Positions 26,135-34,569 of a stretch of DNA of 55,814 nucleotides are shown here, piece after piece. Made by a program: the position numbers and the translations under genes. The notes beneath the pieces are model-generated. The model had not been told where the DNA came from. It worked only from the letters and a program-made list of their open reading frames with translations, and ran no database searches. Position 1 is the stretch's first letter, and the number at the start of each line of letters is the position of its first letter. This DNA comes from Acidobacteriaceae bacterium (GTDB lineage: Bacteria > Acidobacteriota > Terriglobia > Terriglobales > Acidobacteriaceae), in contig PLGG01000031.1 in NCBI GenBank assembly GCA_003138515.1, forward strand, positions 16,220 through 72,033. Direction: 5' to 3'.

Positions 26135-26836
26135 ATGCTCCGCGTCGGCCTCACCGGCGGTCTGGGCAGCGGCAAAAGCACTGTCGCCGCCATGCTCCGC
26201 GAGCTCGACGCTCAGGTCGTCGAAGCCGACGCTCTCGGCCGCGAATTCATGGAGCCCGGCCACGAAGTCTACGACCAGATCGTCGCTCACTTTGGCTCGG
26301 AGGTCGTGAACCCCGATGGCAACCTCAATCGCGCCCACCTCGCCGACCTCGCCTTTCGCCAGGGCCGCCTGCAAGAGCTGAACGCCGTCGTGCATCCGCC
26401 CGTGATCGAGGCGCAGCGCCGCTGGATGGACGAAGTCTTCGCTCGCGACCCCGCTGCCGTCGCCGTCCTCGAATCGGCGCTGATCTTTGAAGTCGCCCGC
26501 GACGCTTGCGCTCGCGGAGATCGTGAATTGTCGGATTGGCGCCGCCGCATCGATCGCATCATCGTCGTCACCGCGCCCGACGATCTCAAAGTTGTTCGCT
26601 ACGCCGCCCGCGTCTTATCGTCTGGCAGCGCAGCGGGGTCCAACCTTGACTCCATCAAAGCCGATGCCCGCAACCGCCTGTCCCACCAGGTTCCCGACGC
26701 CGAAAAAGCCGCCCAGGCCGATTATGTCCTTGATAACTCAGGCGATATCGCCGCCCTTCGCGTCCAGGTTCAGGCCCTGTGGCCGCGCCTTCAGGCGGAG
26801 AGCAACAAACCTGGGCAGAAGTTGTCAATACAATAA
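26135..26836 (+). CDS. coaE: Dephospho-CoA kinase
   Basis: A P-loop kinase performing the last step of coenzyme A synthesis. The Walker A motif is at the start, GLTGGLGSGKSTVAAML; VEADALGREFMEPG contains the conserved DxL; VHPPVIEAQRRWM and VAVLESALIFE follow. The 233 residues slightly exceed the usual 200-210 because of a longer lid/C-terminal part. GGAGAGGG inside the folD tail serves as ribosome-binding site, and the three-base spacing implies a folD-coaE operon. Confidence 0.95.
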   Translation: MLRVGLTGGLGSGKSTVAAMLRELDAQVVEADALGREFMEPGHEVYDQIVAHFGSEVVNPDGNLNRAHLADLAFRQGRLQELNAVVHPPVIEAQRRWMDEVFARDPAAVAVLESALIFEVARDACARGDRELSDWRRRIDRIIVVTAPDDLKVVRYAARVLSSGSAAGSNLDSIKADARNRLSHQVPDAEKAAQADYVLDNSGDIAALRVQVQALWPRLQAESNKPGQKLSIQ

Positions 26837-26933
26837 GAAGGGACAATAAGAAAAGCGATTGCGGATTTCTAAACGGAACTCCGCCGCGCCGCATCCGTAA
26901 CAAGATCAGGAGGGTCTTTCAGGTCGACCAACT

Positions 26934-28097
26934 ATGAAACTGACCCGTATTCTCATTATCGTTTTGCTTTTATTGGGCGGATTCTGGTTCGTTACCACCC
27001 ATTTCCAGCCCGGTTTTCCCTGGAGCCACCCTGCGCTCATCGGGTCCGATCGCTCCAACTCGCCGCTCGAGCTCACTGAGGCTCACGCCGCGCCCGCCTA
27101 CGACGCCGAAGAACAGAACAATATTGCCATCTACAAAAAAGTCCTGCCCTCGGTGGTCAACATCACCTCCACCACGCTGGTCTTCGACTTCTTTTACGGA
27201 ACGGTGCCGCAGCAGGGCCAGGGCTCGGGCTTCATCCTCGATGACGCCGGCCACATCCTCACCAACTTTCACGTAGTCGATGGCGCCAATCGAGGCATCG
27301 AGGTCATGCTCTCGAACAAGCGCCGCTACCCGGCCCGCGTCGTGGGCACGGACAAACTTCACGACCTGGCGTTGCTTCAGATCGACGCGCCCAACCTGCA
27401 GCACGTAACTCTCGCCGACTCCTCGCAGCTCAACGTCGGCCAGAAGGTCTATGCCATCGGCAATCCCTTCGGGCTCAGCGGCACCATGACGCGCGGCATC
27501 ATCAGCTCCATCCGGTCGATTCGCAACGCTGACGGCGCGCCCATTGAGGACGCCATCCAGACCGACGCGGCCATCAATCCTGGCAACTCCGGCGGCCCGC
27601 TGCTCAACTCCTCGGGCGAAGTCATTGGCATCAACACCATGATCGCCTCCAACGGCGCCGATCAAAGCTCCGGCATCGGCTTCGCCATCCCCATCAACAC
27701 GGCCAAGGCCGTGCTCGCCGACCTCATCCGCTACGGCCGCGTCAAGCGGCCTTCGCTGGGCATCGACTCCTACGACATCGGCCCGGACCTTGCCTCGCAG
27801 ATGGGCCTCGCCGCCGATTCCGGCGTCCTGATTCAGAGCGTGCGTCCCGGCGGAGCGGCCGAGCGCGCCGGCCTGCGCGGTGGCAAGGAGCAGGCCTACG
27901 TGGGCAACCAACCCATCATGCTCGGCGGCGATCTCATCGTTGCCATCGACGGCCACGAGATCACCGATCACCAGGACATCAGCGCCATTATGGACAAGCA
28001 CCAGGCCGGCGACACCGTCAGCGTGACCATCGTGCGCGGCAAGAAACAAATGACGCTCAAATTGATTCTGGGAGAAGCGCGCGACACAAGCACCTAG
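26934..28097 (+). CDS. HtrA/DegS-like serine protease with PDZ domain
   Basis: A membrane-anchored envelope protease of 387 residues. A single N-terminal helix (ILIIVLLLLGGFWFV) precedes a trypsin-like domain with an intact triad: His113 (TNFHVVDG), Asp144 (KLHDLALLQID) and Ser219 (INPGNSGGPLL). One PDZ domain occupies about residues 285-380 (VLIQSVRPGGAAERAGLRGG, LIVAIDGHEITD). One PDZ and the anchor resemble DegS/HhoB-type proteins. Probable role is degradation of misfolded envelope proteins or regulated cleavage of an anti-sigma factor. AGGAGG lies well upstream of the ATG. Confidence 0.93.
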   Translation: MKLTRILIIVLLLLGGFWFVTTHFQPGFPWSHPALIGSDRSNSPLELTEAHAAPAYDAEEQNNIAIYKKVLPSVVNITSTTLVFDFFYGTVPQQGQGSGFILDDAGHILTNFHVVDGANRGIEVMLSNKRRYPARVVGTDKLHDLALLQIDAPNLQHVTLADSSQLNVGQKVYAIGNPFGLSGTMTRGIISSIRSIRNADGAPIEDAIQTDAAINPGNSGGPLLNSSGEVIGINTMIASNGADQSSGIGFAIPINTAKAVLADLIRYGRVKRPSLGIDSYDIGPDLASQMGLAADSGVLIQSVRPGGAAERAGLRGGKEQAYVGNQPIMLGGDLIVAIDGHEITDHQDISAIMDKHQAGDTVSVTIVRGKKQMTLKLILGEARDTST

Positions 28098-28140
28098 GCG
28101 GGAAATCAAGAATCGATCGCATGAATCGATCGAATTTCGC

Positions 28141-28166
28141 GGGCCGCTCCGTTCAATGAGCGGCCC
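28141..28166 (+). terminator. Hairpin downstream of the HtrA-type gene
   Basis: Perfect nine-base-pair GC stem (GGGCCGCTC with GAGCGGCCC) with an eight-base loop, 43 bases after the stop codon. There is no real U-tract, so termination is plausible but not certain. Confidence 0.5.
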
Positions 28167-28210
28167 GTATCATCAGTGGTCTTCGCAATTCAGCAGTTTG
28201 CCCCGGCGCA

Positions 28211-28249
28211 GGGTGCCCCAGGCCCCGATTTCGGGACCTGGGATAGCGC
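28211..28249 (+). repeat. Dispersed palindrome, GGGTGCCCC...GGGATAGC type
   Basis: Stem of 12 pairs (28217-28228 with 28231-28242, one mismatch) bounded by GGGTGCCCC on the left and GGGATAGCGC on the right. The same boundaries recur at 48762-48803, and GGGTGCCCC also opens the palindrome at 50937. It looks like a REP-type intergenic repeat. Confidence 0.7.
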
Positions 28250-28268
28250 TCCCTTCACGAATCCGGCT

Positions 28269-28303
28269 AACTGAGAACTGACAACTGACAACTGCGAACT
28301 GCA
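28269..28303 (+). repeat. Heptamer array (AACTGNN)5
   Basis: Five heptamers: AACTGAG, AACTGAC twice, AACTGCG and AACTGCA. On the other strand the core reads GTCAGTT, the same word found in cyanobacterial STRR heptamer repeats (TTGTCAGT type). It ends two bases before the stop codon of the following minus-strand gene. Confidence 0.85.
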
Positions 28304-28305
28304 CT

Positions 28306-29145
28306 TCAGAACCCGGCACTCATCTCCGCCTGCGTCGCCTGAGCCACCTGCACACGCGCCACTTCAACCGGCTCGCCGTAGTGCGCGGCCACAATCTCCG
28401 CCGCGCGCGACTCATTCAAATAAGGCTCGACCGCAGCCAGCTTTACGCCGGAGTCGGCCGCCATTTGCGCCACCTGCGCCCTGCTTGAGATCGACTGCGC
28501 CAGCGCAAGAATTGCAACCACGATCGTGCCCACTCCCTGAATAGCCGCCAACGCATGCTGCTGGCTCTTTTGATCCACAATTCTTGCCGCCTGCAACAGC
28601 GCCGTGTTCACTTGCTGCTGCAGCGTCACGATCTGGTTCTGCAACTTCGCCAGCGTGCTACCCGAGGGATTGGCCAGGTACGCCTTTGCCTGCGCCACCA
28701 GCAGATTGCTGGCCACGTCGAAGCCGATCGTCGCCGCAGTAAAGATCGGCGCATCAGCCGGAGCCAGCAGTGCAGCAGTCGAGTCCACGGTAGCCACGGC
28801 GCTCTGCAGCGACGGCGTCCAGTTCACAATGTTCTCGGCCACGCCGGCGGCCGTGCAGCCCTGCATCCACGGCAGCGGAATGAGCAGCGCGATCAGCATC
28901 CACGCACCCAGCTTCGCCTCCTGACTTGCTGACCCGTTGACTTGCTGACTTGCTGGTTCCGGATCCTTCGCCATCAACCCCAGCAGCGCCGTAGCCAGCG
29001 CGCTTGCCAGCGATACCACTGTTCCCGTTCCCACTTTGCCCAGCGTCACGCCTTGCTGCGACAACACTCCGGCAACGCTCGCGACCGCAATCAGCAGTCC
29101 CGCCGCCGACGTCTTCGGATGATTCCAGATGTTTTTGAAGTTCAT
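28306..29145 (-). CDS. Membrane protein, probable fusion of holin-like segment and lipoprotein-like domain
   Basis: A 279-residue protein with no recognised family. Residues 1-62 (KTSAAGLLIAVASVAGVLS, then LASALATALLGLM) resemble small two-helix holin-like proteins. After a Ser/Gln-rich joint (residues 64-75), a second signal-like segment, LIALLIPLPWMQGC, has a lipobox-like Cys near residue 95, followed by a mainly helical Ala/Gln-rich domain with another hydrophobic stretch (TIVVAILALAQSI). The joint is encoded exactly by the octamer array at 28923-28954. AGGAG supports the start. It may be two former genes joined by repeat insertion. Confidence 0.6.
   Translation of the reverse strand: MNFKNIWNHPKTSAAGLLIAVASVAGVLSQQGVTLGKVGTGTVVSLASALATALLGLMAKDPEPASQQVNGSASQEAKLGAWMLIALLIPLPWMQGCTAAGVAENIVNWTPSLQSAVATVDSTAALLAPADAPIFTAATIGFDVASNLLVAQAKAYLANPSGSTLAKLQNQIVTLQQQVNTALLQAARIVDQKSQQHALAAIQGVGTIVVAILALAQSISSRAQVAQMAADSGVKLAAVEPYLNESRAAEIVAAHYGEPVEVARVQVAQATQAEMSAGF
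28923..28954 (+). repeat. Octamer array (GACTTGCT)4 inside a coding region
   Basis: Four octamers GACTTGCT, GACCCGTT, GACTTGCT and GACTTGCT, translated on the minus strand as the Ser/Gln/Val joint of the 279-residue protein. A closely related array lies at 50281-50312. Confidence 0.85.
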
Positions 29146-29806
29146 TGGTCAACACTCCTCCGTGCCGCTCTAGCGCGGCGTGCGGGTTTCAATTGAATCG
29201 GTAAACTTGCGTCTCTGCTTTTCCTGCGCATGGCCGACTCGATCCCAATCGAATCGCCCACCGGCCATGCGCATGGCCTCAGAACACTCTCAAAGCCTCG
29301 ATGTTGCCGTGGTTCCGGTCTGGCATCGAGCCCCAGAGCTGCTCCGCGCAGACAAGACGGTTCCGCGCCCGCCGGGGTCCCCGAGAAGCGATCTTTGCTT
29401 CTTGGGGTGAGCGTCGGCGCCATCCGCAAGCGCGGCTCCCCGGCAGGCCCGTCAGTGTTCCCGCTCAACTTGAGAGCAGGCGCACGGGCGCTGGAGAACC
29501 GCGCCGGAAGGCGAACCCATTCGCCCGGCTCGGTATTTCCGTACTTTGTCTGGTTATGTATAAGGATAGGGAATTAGCGGCTAATTACCGGCAAACTTCG
29601 CATAGCTGCGAGTTGCTGAAAAATAACGGGCTTACAACAAAGTTGCGCGCCGACCCCCTTGACAAGCTTCCATGAGTGCCAAGAGTTTAGGCCGATCGGC
29701 CCTCAGTCATGATGCTTCTCCGGGTGACGAATCGATGCTGATCGGATGCAGCCGAGCAAATTCAGTGGAAGACTCTTTCTGGGCTGTTCTGTAACCATAC
29801 TTAGTT
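29146..29806. other. Long non-coding gap rich in hairpins
   Basis: 661 bases with no convincing gene. It contains a perfect 12-bp inverted repeat (29225-29236 with 29262-29273), an 11-bp stem with one wobble (29379-29389 with 29397-29407), a 7+1+7 palindrome near 29573 (AATTAGC, G, GCTAATT), and a looser stem around 29600. Short plus-strand frames have no ribosome-binding site. A structured RNA or the leader of the downstream peptidase gene is possible. Confidence 0.5.
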
Positions 29807-31696
29807 ATGCGATATCCACGGAGAAGGCGGACAAGCTCTGGAGATTTGAAGCATCATCTGGAGGGTCATGCTGCCTGGCGAATAACCAACCCATTCACCG
29901 TTCCTCTGTTACTCGCCGCTCTCGCCCTCGGAACATGCTCTGCCGAAGTGGTGTTTGCTCAGCAGACCACGCAGACGCCAGTCCCCTCTGCTGCCCATAT
30001 CTCCCCCACCCTCTATTTCTCTTCACCTTCTGAGGAGCTTGCGAGCCGCAATGCTCTGCATGCGCGCGCCACTGGCCTGGTCAGAGACCTGGCTGACGTC
30101 GGCTTCGCAGCCTTGCCAGGAATCCTCAAAGTGTCCGATCAGATACTGATCGGCCTTCAGCGCCATTCGGCTTACCTGAAAGTGCGGTCTCTTGAGGACA
30201 CGGAGGACCATGTGGCGAAGGACGCCGAAGATGCCGTGGAAACCGATCAGTCTGTTCTGGAGGCTGCGATCCAAAGCCGCCTCAGGTTGGTGCCCAAGGA
30301 TCAGGTCGCCGCGCTCGGTCCGTATGCTTTGCTGGCACAGGAGGCTACCGAGGAAGCGGCTCACGCTTTCTCACCTGACACTGAGCGCTATCGAGGGATT
30401 GTCACTGCGTCGTTAGAAGAGGATATCCAGAACACTTATGATCGTCTGGTTGAGACATTGGGCAGCAGCAAAGAAGCTTCGTCAACTGACCAAGACGTAC
30501 GCCGCGCCGCGATCAACCATCAGAACGATATCTACGATCAGGCCGCGCCGCGGACAGCGGCTCTGCTGGGCAGCCTGGTGGATATAGAAAATCGGGACGC
30601 TGTTGCTCAAGGTTACGAGAACGCTGCCGACCGCAAATACCAGTCCCTTGGCCTCAGCACCAAGCTCATCGATCAAACGCTGTCGGCCGTCGAGGCGGAA
30701 GCTCCGATCTATCGCCGCTATCAGCAAGTGCTGGCAGAACACACCGCGCAAAAGCTCGGAGTTGCTTCCGTCCTCCCGGCGGAGTTGGAGTTGGGCTATA
30801 CCTCTTCCCCTCCGATGTCTCTTGCGCAGAGCAGAGATCTAATTCTCGATGCCCTTCAGCCGCTAGGTAAGGATTACACCAGCCGGTTCGCCCAATTGCT
30901 TGACCCGGCAAACGGCAGGCTCGACTTGGCGGGTGGACAGCATCGGTCTCGTTCTGGCACCTCCATCTCCGCCTACGACGCCCCCGTGGCGCTCTACTTT
31001 GGTGGTTACGACGGATCGCTCAGGAGTACCAGCACACTCGCTCATGAGGGCGGCCACGCCATCCATCGTGAACTGATGAATGCAGGCGGCATACCGATCT
31101 ATGAACGCGAAGGGCCTCACTACCTGAACGAGGGTTTCGCGATCTTCAACGAACTGCTTGTGCTGGATCGCGCAAGCCAGTTGGCCGGCACTCGGGCTGA
31201 ACGCGAGTCTGCCCTGGAGCGCCTGCTGGCGAAAATTTCTCTTGAGCTCTTCATTTCTGCCGAGGAGACAGAATTCGAGCGAAGTCTCTACACCGAGCCC
31301 CGTGGAGACGCTCTTCTCGACCGCGCTCGGATCGACGCCCTCTTTGCCGGCTCAATCCGCCCCTATGAGTATTGGCCTGCCGAAGAGGTGGGGATATCGC
31401 ACGGGTGGATGCGCAAAACGCTCCTCTTCGACGATCCGCTTTATCTCGTCAACTATTTGTACGCAGCGGTGGTCGCAGTTGCGCTGTACGATCGAGCTCA
31501 CACCGACCCCGACTTCGCTTCAAAGTACGAGGACCTGCTCCGTCGCGGATTCGATGCGGAACCGCAATCGATTCTTGCGCGAATGGGTATCCGGCTCGAT
31601 GATCCGTCTCTGGTCAAAGCGGCAGCTCGCCTTCTACAGACGAAGACCGATGAACTACAGCAGCTTTACGCGGCCGAAGGTCAACCGTCCCGGTAA
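29807..31696 (+). CDS. M3-family zinc metallopeptidase (oligoendopeptidase-like), exported
   Basis: A 629-residue protein. A basic N-terminal part and a hydrophobic stretch (VPLLLAALALGTCSAEVVFA) suggest export, with a possible Cys for lipidation. The catalytic zinc site is STLAHEGGHAIH (HExxH); the third ligand is expected in the following helix, YLNEGFAIFNELLVLD. The C-terminal YLVNYLYAAVVAVALYD corresponds to the Tyr-rich substrate region of M3 peptidases. Overall similarity is loose, so M3/PepF is the best fit, not certain. Translation start is unclear; no ribosome-binding site precedes 29807, and a TTG at 29846 follows GGAGA. Confidence 0.75.
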   Translation: MRYPRRRRTSSGDLKHHLEGHAAWRITNPFTVPLLLAALALGTCSAEVVFAQQTTQTPVPSAAHISPTLYFSSPSEELASRNALHARATGLVRDLADVGFAALPGILKVSDQILIGLQRHSAYLKVRSLEDTEDHVAKDAEDAVETDQSVLEAAIQSRLRLVPKDQVAALGPYALLAQEATEEAAHAFSPDTERYRGIVTASLEEDIQNTYDRLVETLGSSKEASSTDQDVRRAAINHQNDIYDQAAPRTAALLGSLVDIENRDAVAQGYENAADRKYQSLGLSTKLIDQTLSAVEAEAPIYRRYQQVLAEHTAQKLGVASVLPAELELGYTSSPPMSLAQSRDLILDALQPLGKDYTSRFAQLLDPANGRLDLAGGQHRSRSGTSISAYDAPVALYFGGYDGSLRSTSTLAHEGGHAIHRELMNAGGIPIYEREGPHYLNEGFAIFNELLVLDRASQLAGTRAERESALERLLAKISLELFISAEETEFERSLYTEPRGDALLDRARIDALFAGSIRPYEYWPAEEVGISHGWMRKTLLFDDPLYLVNYLYAAVVAVALYDRAHTDPDFASKYEDLLRRGFDAEPQSILARMGIRLDDPSLVKAAARLLQTKTDELQQLYAAEGQPSR

Positions 31697-31801
31697 AGGC
31701 CCGGACAGAGCCGACCCGCTGAGATAAACGCCTGAAGATTTGCGCAGTGTAGGTATCATTCCGGGATGATGGGCGGTTCGGAGTTATCTTTGGTCGCCCA
31801 G

Positions 31802-32449
31802 CTATTCCCCGTTCCCCCGCTTTTTTACGTACTTCCGCCCTCGCACCTCGTACTCCCCGCTCACGACCCGCGCAATCGCCTCGGTGTATGCCACGTGTTC
31901 TTCCTTCAGGATCCGCTCCGCGAGCGAGTGTTCATCGTCCGTCTCCAGCACCGAAACCGCCCTCTGCACCACGATTGCGCCGTGATCGAGTTCCTCGTCG
32001 ACAAAATGAACTGTGCAGCCCGTGACCTTGGCGCCGTAGGCGAAGGCCTGCTCTTGCGCTTCGAGCCCCGGAAACGCCGGCAGCAGCGAGGGATGAATGT
32101 TGAGAATGCGATTCGGAAACGCGGCCACGAACTCGCGCGAAAGCAGCCGCATGTAGCCGGCCAGGCAAACCAGCTCCACTCCGTGCGCGCGCAGGCACGC
32201 AATTACATCGGCGTCGTGTTCTTCGCGCCTGCGGCCTCGGGATTCAAAGACCGCCGTTGGCAGCCCCATCTCGCGCGCTTTGGCCAACCCGGCTGCCTCG
32301 GCCGCGTTCGAGATCACCACAGCGATCTCCGCGCCCTTCAGCCGTCCCTCGTGAATCGACTCGGCGATGGCAACGAAATTCGATCCCCGGCCGGAGAGCA
32401 AAATTCCCAGGCGGACCGTCGTCCCCCCACCCGCCGCAGCATCCCTCAC
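31802..32449 (-). CDS. purN: Phosphoribosylglycinamide formyltransferase
   Basis: Transfers the formyl group from 10-formyl-THF to GAR in purine synthesis. The core starts VRLGILLSGRGSNFVAI; the catalytic Asn/His are in ILNIHPSLLPAFPG and the Asp in VHFVDEELDHGAIVVQ. The GTG at 32449 overlaps the purM stop as GTGA, giving 215 residues. The longer open frame to 33097 merely reads through purM out of frame. Confidence 0.93.
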   Translation of the reverse strand: MRDAAAGGGTTVRLGILLSGRGSNFVAIAESIHEGRLKGAEIAVVISNAAEAAGLAKAREMGLPTAVFESRGRRREEHDADVIACLRAHGVELVCLAGYMRLLSREFVAAFPNRILNIHPSLLPAFPGLEAQEQAFAYGAKVTGCTVHFVDEELDHGAIVVQRAVSVLETDDEHSLAERILKEEHVAYTEAIARVVSGEYEVRGRKYVKKRGNGE

Positions 32450-33495
32450 GTGTACTGTACCCGGCGCTCGCCCTTCACCACGCGGCCAATCACGTAGAAC
32501 TTTTCTTCCGACCGGTCCAGCAGGTTCTTGGCGCGCGTGAACTTCGCCGCCGGAATCGCCGCAATCAGCCCGATGCCCATGTTGAAGGTCCGCATCATCT
32601 CCTCCTGCGGAATATTCCCCAGCTCCCGCAGGTGCTCGAAGATGGGCAGCACCGGCCACGATCCAATCTCCACCTGCGCCCCCACTCCCTTGGGCAGGAT
32701 GCGCGGCAAATTCTCCGTAATCCCGCCGCCCGTGATGTGCGCCATCCCCGCGGTCAGCCCGCCGGTCACCAGCTTCTGGATCACATGTAGATAGCTGCGG
32801 TGCGTGCGCAACAGCGACGCCCCGGCCTTCTCCTTGATCGCCGTAACGTATTGCGTGGCCTTGTACCCGGCCACCTCGAACAGCAGCTTGCGCGCCAGCG
32901 AGTAGCCGTTGGTGTGCAGGCCCGTCGAAGGCAATCCGATCAGCACGTCGCCGGGCTTGATGCCCGCGCCCGTCACCATCTTGTCGCGGTCCACCGCGCC
33001 CACAATAAATCCCGCCAGGTCGTACTCGCCGTCGGCGTAGAACCCCGGCATCTGCGCCGTTTCGCCGCCGATCAGCACGCACGCGTTCGCCTTGCACGCA
33101 TCGGCCAGCCCGCTCACCACGCTCTCCACCACGTCCTCGTCCAGCTTGCCCGTCGCCAGGTAATCCAGGAAGAAAAGCGGTGTCGCCCCCTGCACCGCGA
33201 TGTCGTTCACGCAGTGATTAACCAGGTCCGCGCCCACGGTCTGGTGCAGCCCCAGTTGAAAGGCCACCTTTAGCTTGGTCCCCACGCCGTCGGCCGAGCT
33301 CACCAGGATGGGGTTCTTCCACCGCTGCATGTCCAGCCGGTACAGCGCGCCAAAGCTGCCAATCCCGCCCAAAACATTGCGGTTAAAGGTCTTTTGCGCC
33401 AGGTACTTGATGCGCTCCTTGGCGTGGTCGGCGCTGCGCAGATCTACCCCGGCGTCGGCGTATGTCACGGTTTTCGGTGCAATCTCTTGAGGCAC
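32446..33495 (-). CDS. purM: Phosphoribosylformylglycinamidine cyclo-ligase
   Basis: ATP-dependent closure of the imidazole ring (AIR synthetase). Motifs: YADAGVDLRSADHAKERIK, LVSSADGVGTKLKVAF, VNHCVNDIAVQGATPLFFLDY, VLIGGETAQMPGFY and HITGGGITENLPRILP. The start GTG at 33495, with AGGAAAG upstream, gives 349 residues, the normal family length; the open frame extends 52 codons further to 33651 without similarity. purN follows with a four-base overlap, so purM-purN is an operon. GAR formylation (purN) and AIR closure (purM) are two nearby steps of the pathway. Confidence 0.95.
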   Translation of the reverse strand: MPQEIAPKTVTYADAGVDLRSADHAKERIKYLAQKTFNRNVLGGIGSFGALYRLDMQRWKNPILVSSADGVGTKLKVAFQLGLHQTVGADLVNHCVNDIAVQGATPLFFLDYLATGKLDEDVVESVVSGLADACKANACVLIGGETAQMPGFYADGEYDLAGFIVGAVDRDKMVTGAGIKPGDVLIGLPSTGLHTNGYSLARKLLFEVAGYKATQYVTAIKEKAGASLLRTHRSYLHVIQKLVTGGLTAGMAHITGGGITENLPRILPKGVGAQVEIGSWPVLPIFEHLRELGNIPQEEMMRTFNMGIGLIAAIPAAKFTRAKNLLDRSEEKFYVIGRVVKGERRVQYT

Positions 33496-33657
33496 GGCGC
33501 AGGCTTTCCTATCCGTAGATTGGTTCGGCCGAGAGGAGCCGGAAAGCAGAATTCTAGCAGCAATCATCGCGCCCATTTCCCACAAATCAACACGCCAGAC
33601 AGCGCCCCGCTGCCGTCGTCCCGCCTTCTGCTCCGTCAGGCTTCTTTTCAAGAAAAA

Positions 33658-33721
33658 TGGAAAGTCGGCTTGACATCAAACCCGATCCGGGCTACTCTGG
33701 TTTGGAAAGTCAGCTTTACAT
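33658..33721 (+). promoter_or_regulatory. Duplicated operator-like sites around the xre promoter
   Basis: Two direct repeats of 19 bases, 33658-33676 and 33703-33721, share 17 positions (TGGAAAGTCnGCTTnACAT). Their starts are 45 bases apart, flanking the promoter core. The position suggests autoregulation by the XRE protein encoded immediately downstream (inference). Confidence 0.55.
33670..33698 (+). promoter_or_regulatory. Sigma-70-type promoter of the xre-small membrane protein unit
   Basis: A perfect -35 TTGACA (33670-33675), a 17-base spacer, and a -10-like TACTCT (33693-33698). It is bracketed by the two near-identical 19-base repeats at 33658 and 33703, the first overlapping the -35 and the second covering the expected transcription start. 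Confidence 0.65.
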
Positions 33722-33953
33722 GGAGCCGGTCCAGCAAACAGTGCCTCAGACCATCACAAACCGCGTCAAGGAGCTTCGTATCGCTCTCGGCTGGACCCAG
33801 GAGCAACTGGCCCAGGCCGCGGGCGTCTCGCGGCAGAGCATCAACTCCATCGAACGCAACCGCTACGTGCCCTCGCTCGAGCTGGCCCTGATTTTTGCCC
33901 GCATCTTTTCCTGTTCCACCGACCAAATCTTCCAGTTGGAGAACCAATCATGA
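33720..33953 (+). CDS. Small XRE-family regulator
   Basis: A 77-residue helix-turn-helix protein: TITNRVKELRIALGWTQEQL, AQAAGVSRQSINSIERNRYV and PSLELALIFARIFSCSTDQIF. It resembles the compact YozG-type regulators that accompany small membrane proteins in Gram-positive bacteria. ATG 33720 is the most reasonable start; the frame is open back to 33657 but that stretch holds the promoter. The stop overlaps the next gene's start as ATGA, so regulator and membrane protein are coupled. Confidence 0.85.
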   Translation: MEPVQQTVPQTITNRVKELRIALGWTQEQLAQAAGVSRQSINSIERNRYVPSLELALIFARIFSCSTDQIFQLENQS

Positions 33954-34189
33954 CCCATCCCATTCTCAACCGCATCCTCATGCTCGATCAGGCCGCTGAC
34001 GAGCGGTCTCGCGAGCATCAACGCCGCTCGACCAGCGCCGCGGCCATCATCGGTGTGCTCATCGCCTTCCTGATGCTCGAATATCATTTGCTCGTCGAGC
34101 ACCGCGTGCCCTGGGATCTGATTGCCGTGATCTATGCAATGGGTCTGACAAAAATCGTACTCATCCGTTGGTACCGCTTCAAAAACTAG
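33950..34189 (+). CDS. Small two-helix membrane protein coupled to XRE regulator
   Basis: A 79-residue protein. A charged N-terminal part (DQAADERSREHQRRS) is followed by two hydrophobic helices, AAAIIGVLIAFLMLEYHLLV and DLIAVIYAMGLTKIVLI, and a basic end, RWYRFKN. Its start overlaps the regulator stop by four bases. No family was recognised. It lacks the WxDxxxG-type signature of the next three proteins but shares their size and architecture. Confidence 0.75.
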   Translation: MTHPILNRILMLDQAADERSREHQRRSTSAAAIIGVLIAFLMLEYHLLVEHRVPWDLIAVIYAMGLTKIVLIRWYRFKN

Positions 34190-34248
34190 ATTCCCCGCAG
34201 ACGCTTTTGTGCGCCTGTTTCGTCGCCGTCAACTCGAAAGGAATTCCA

Positions 34249-34515
34249 ATGTTTGCGCTCGATTCTTGCAATCTTAAAAAATCTTTTCCGCTTCTCGTGG
34301 CCCTGCTCCTCGTTGCTCAGATCGACCTCGCCAGCGCCTTCGCCTGGCCGCAAGCTCTTCTGTCGCTGCTCCATCTGACGGCCGCGCACGACGATCTCTG
34401 CCGAGGTGTTTGCGCGGGGATCGGAACCTCCATCGATGTTTGTGTCGTCTTCCAACTCGCCCGGATCTTCGCCAAGCGCGCAATCGAAACCCGCAGCGAT
34501 CCAGAACACGATTGA
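34249..34515 (+). CDS. Small membrane protein 2 of the cluster
   Basis: An 88-residue protein with hydrophobic segments at about residues 13-30 (FPLLVALLLVAQIDLASAF) and 52-72. The second begins with HDDLCRGVCAGIGTSIDV, matching the signature DxFxRGxxxG(I/L) of the two following proteins. A charged tail ends in SDPEHD. AAAGGA precedes the ATG at good spacing. No family recognised; probably an inner-membrane protein. Confidence 0.7.
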   Translation: MFALDSCNLKKSFPLLVALLLVAQIDLASAFAWPQALLSLLHLTAAHDDLCRGVCAGIGTSIDVCVVFQLARIFAKRAIETRSDPEHD

Positions 34516-34569
34516 GTTCGCTTCTTGTGGCACCGGTTTAACACTCCACTTCAAAAAGGAGATTCTTCC

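Noticed and set aside
26970..28109. 379-residue minus-strand frame opposite the HtrA-type gene
   Set aside because: Repetitive Gly/Val/Asp composition, no motifs; the plus strand encodes an intact protease.
32450..33097. N-terminal extension of the purN frame
   Set aside because: It translates purM out of frame; the GTGA overlap gives a normal-length PurN.
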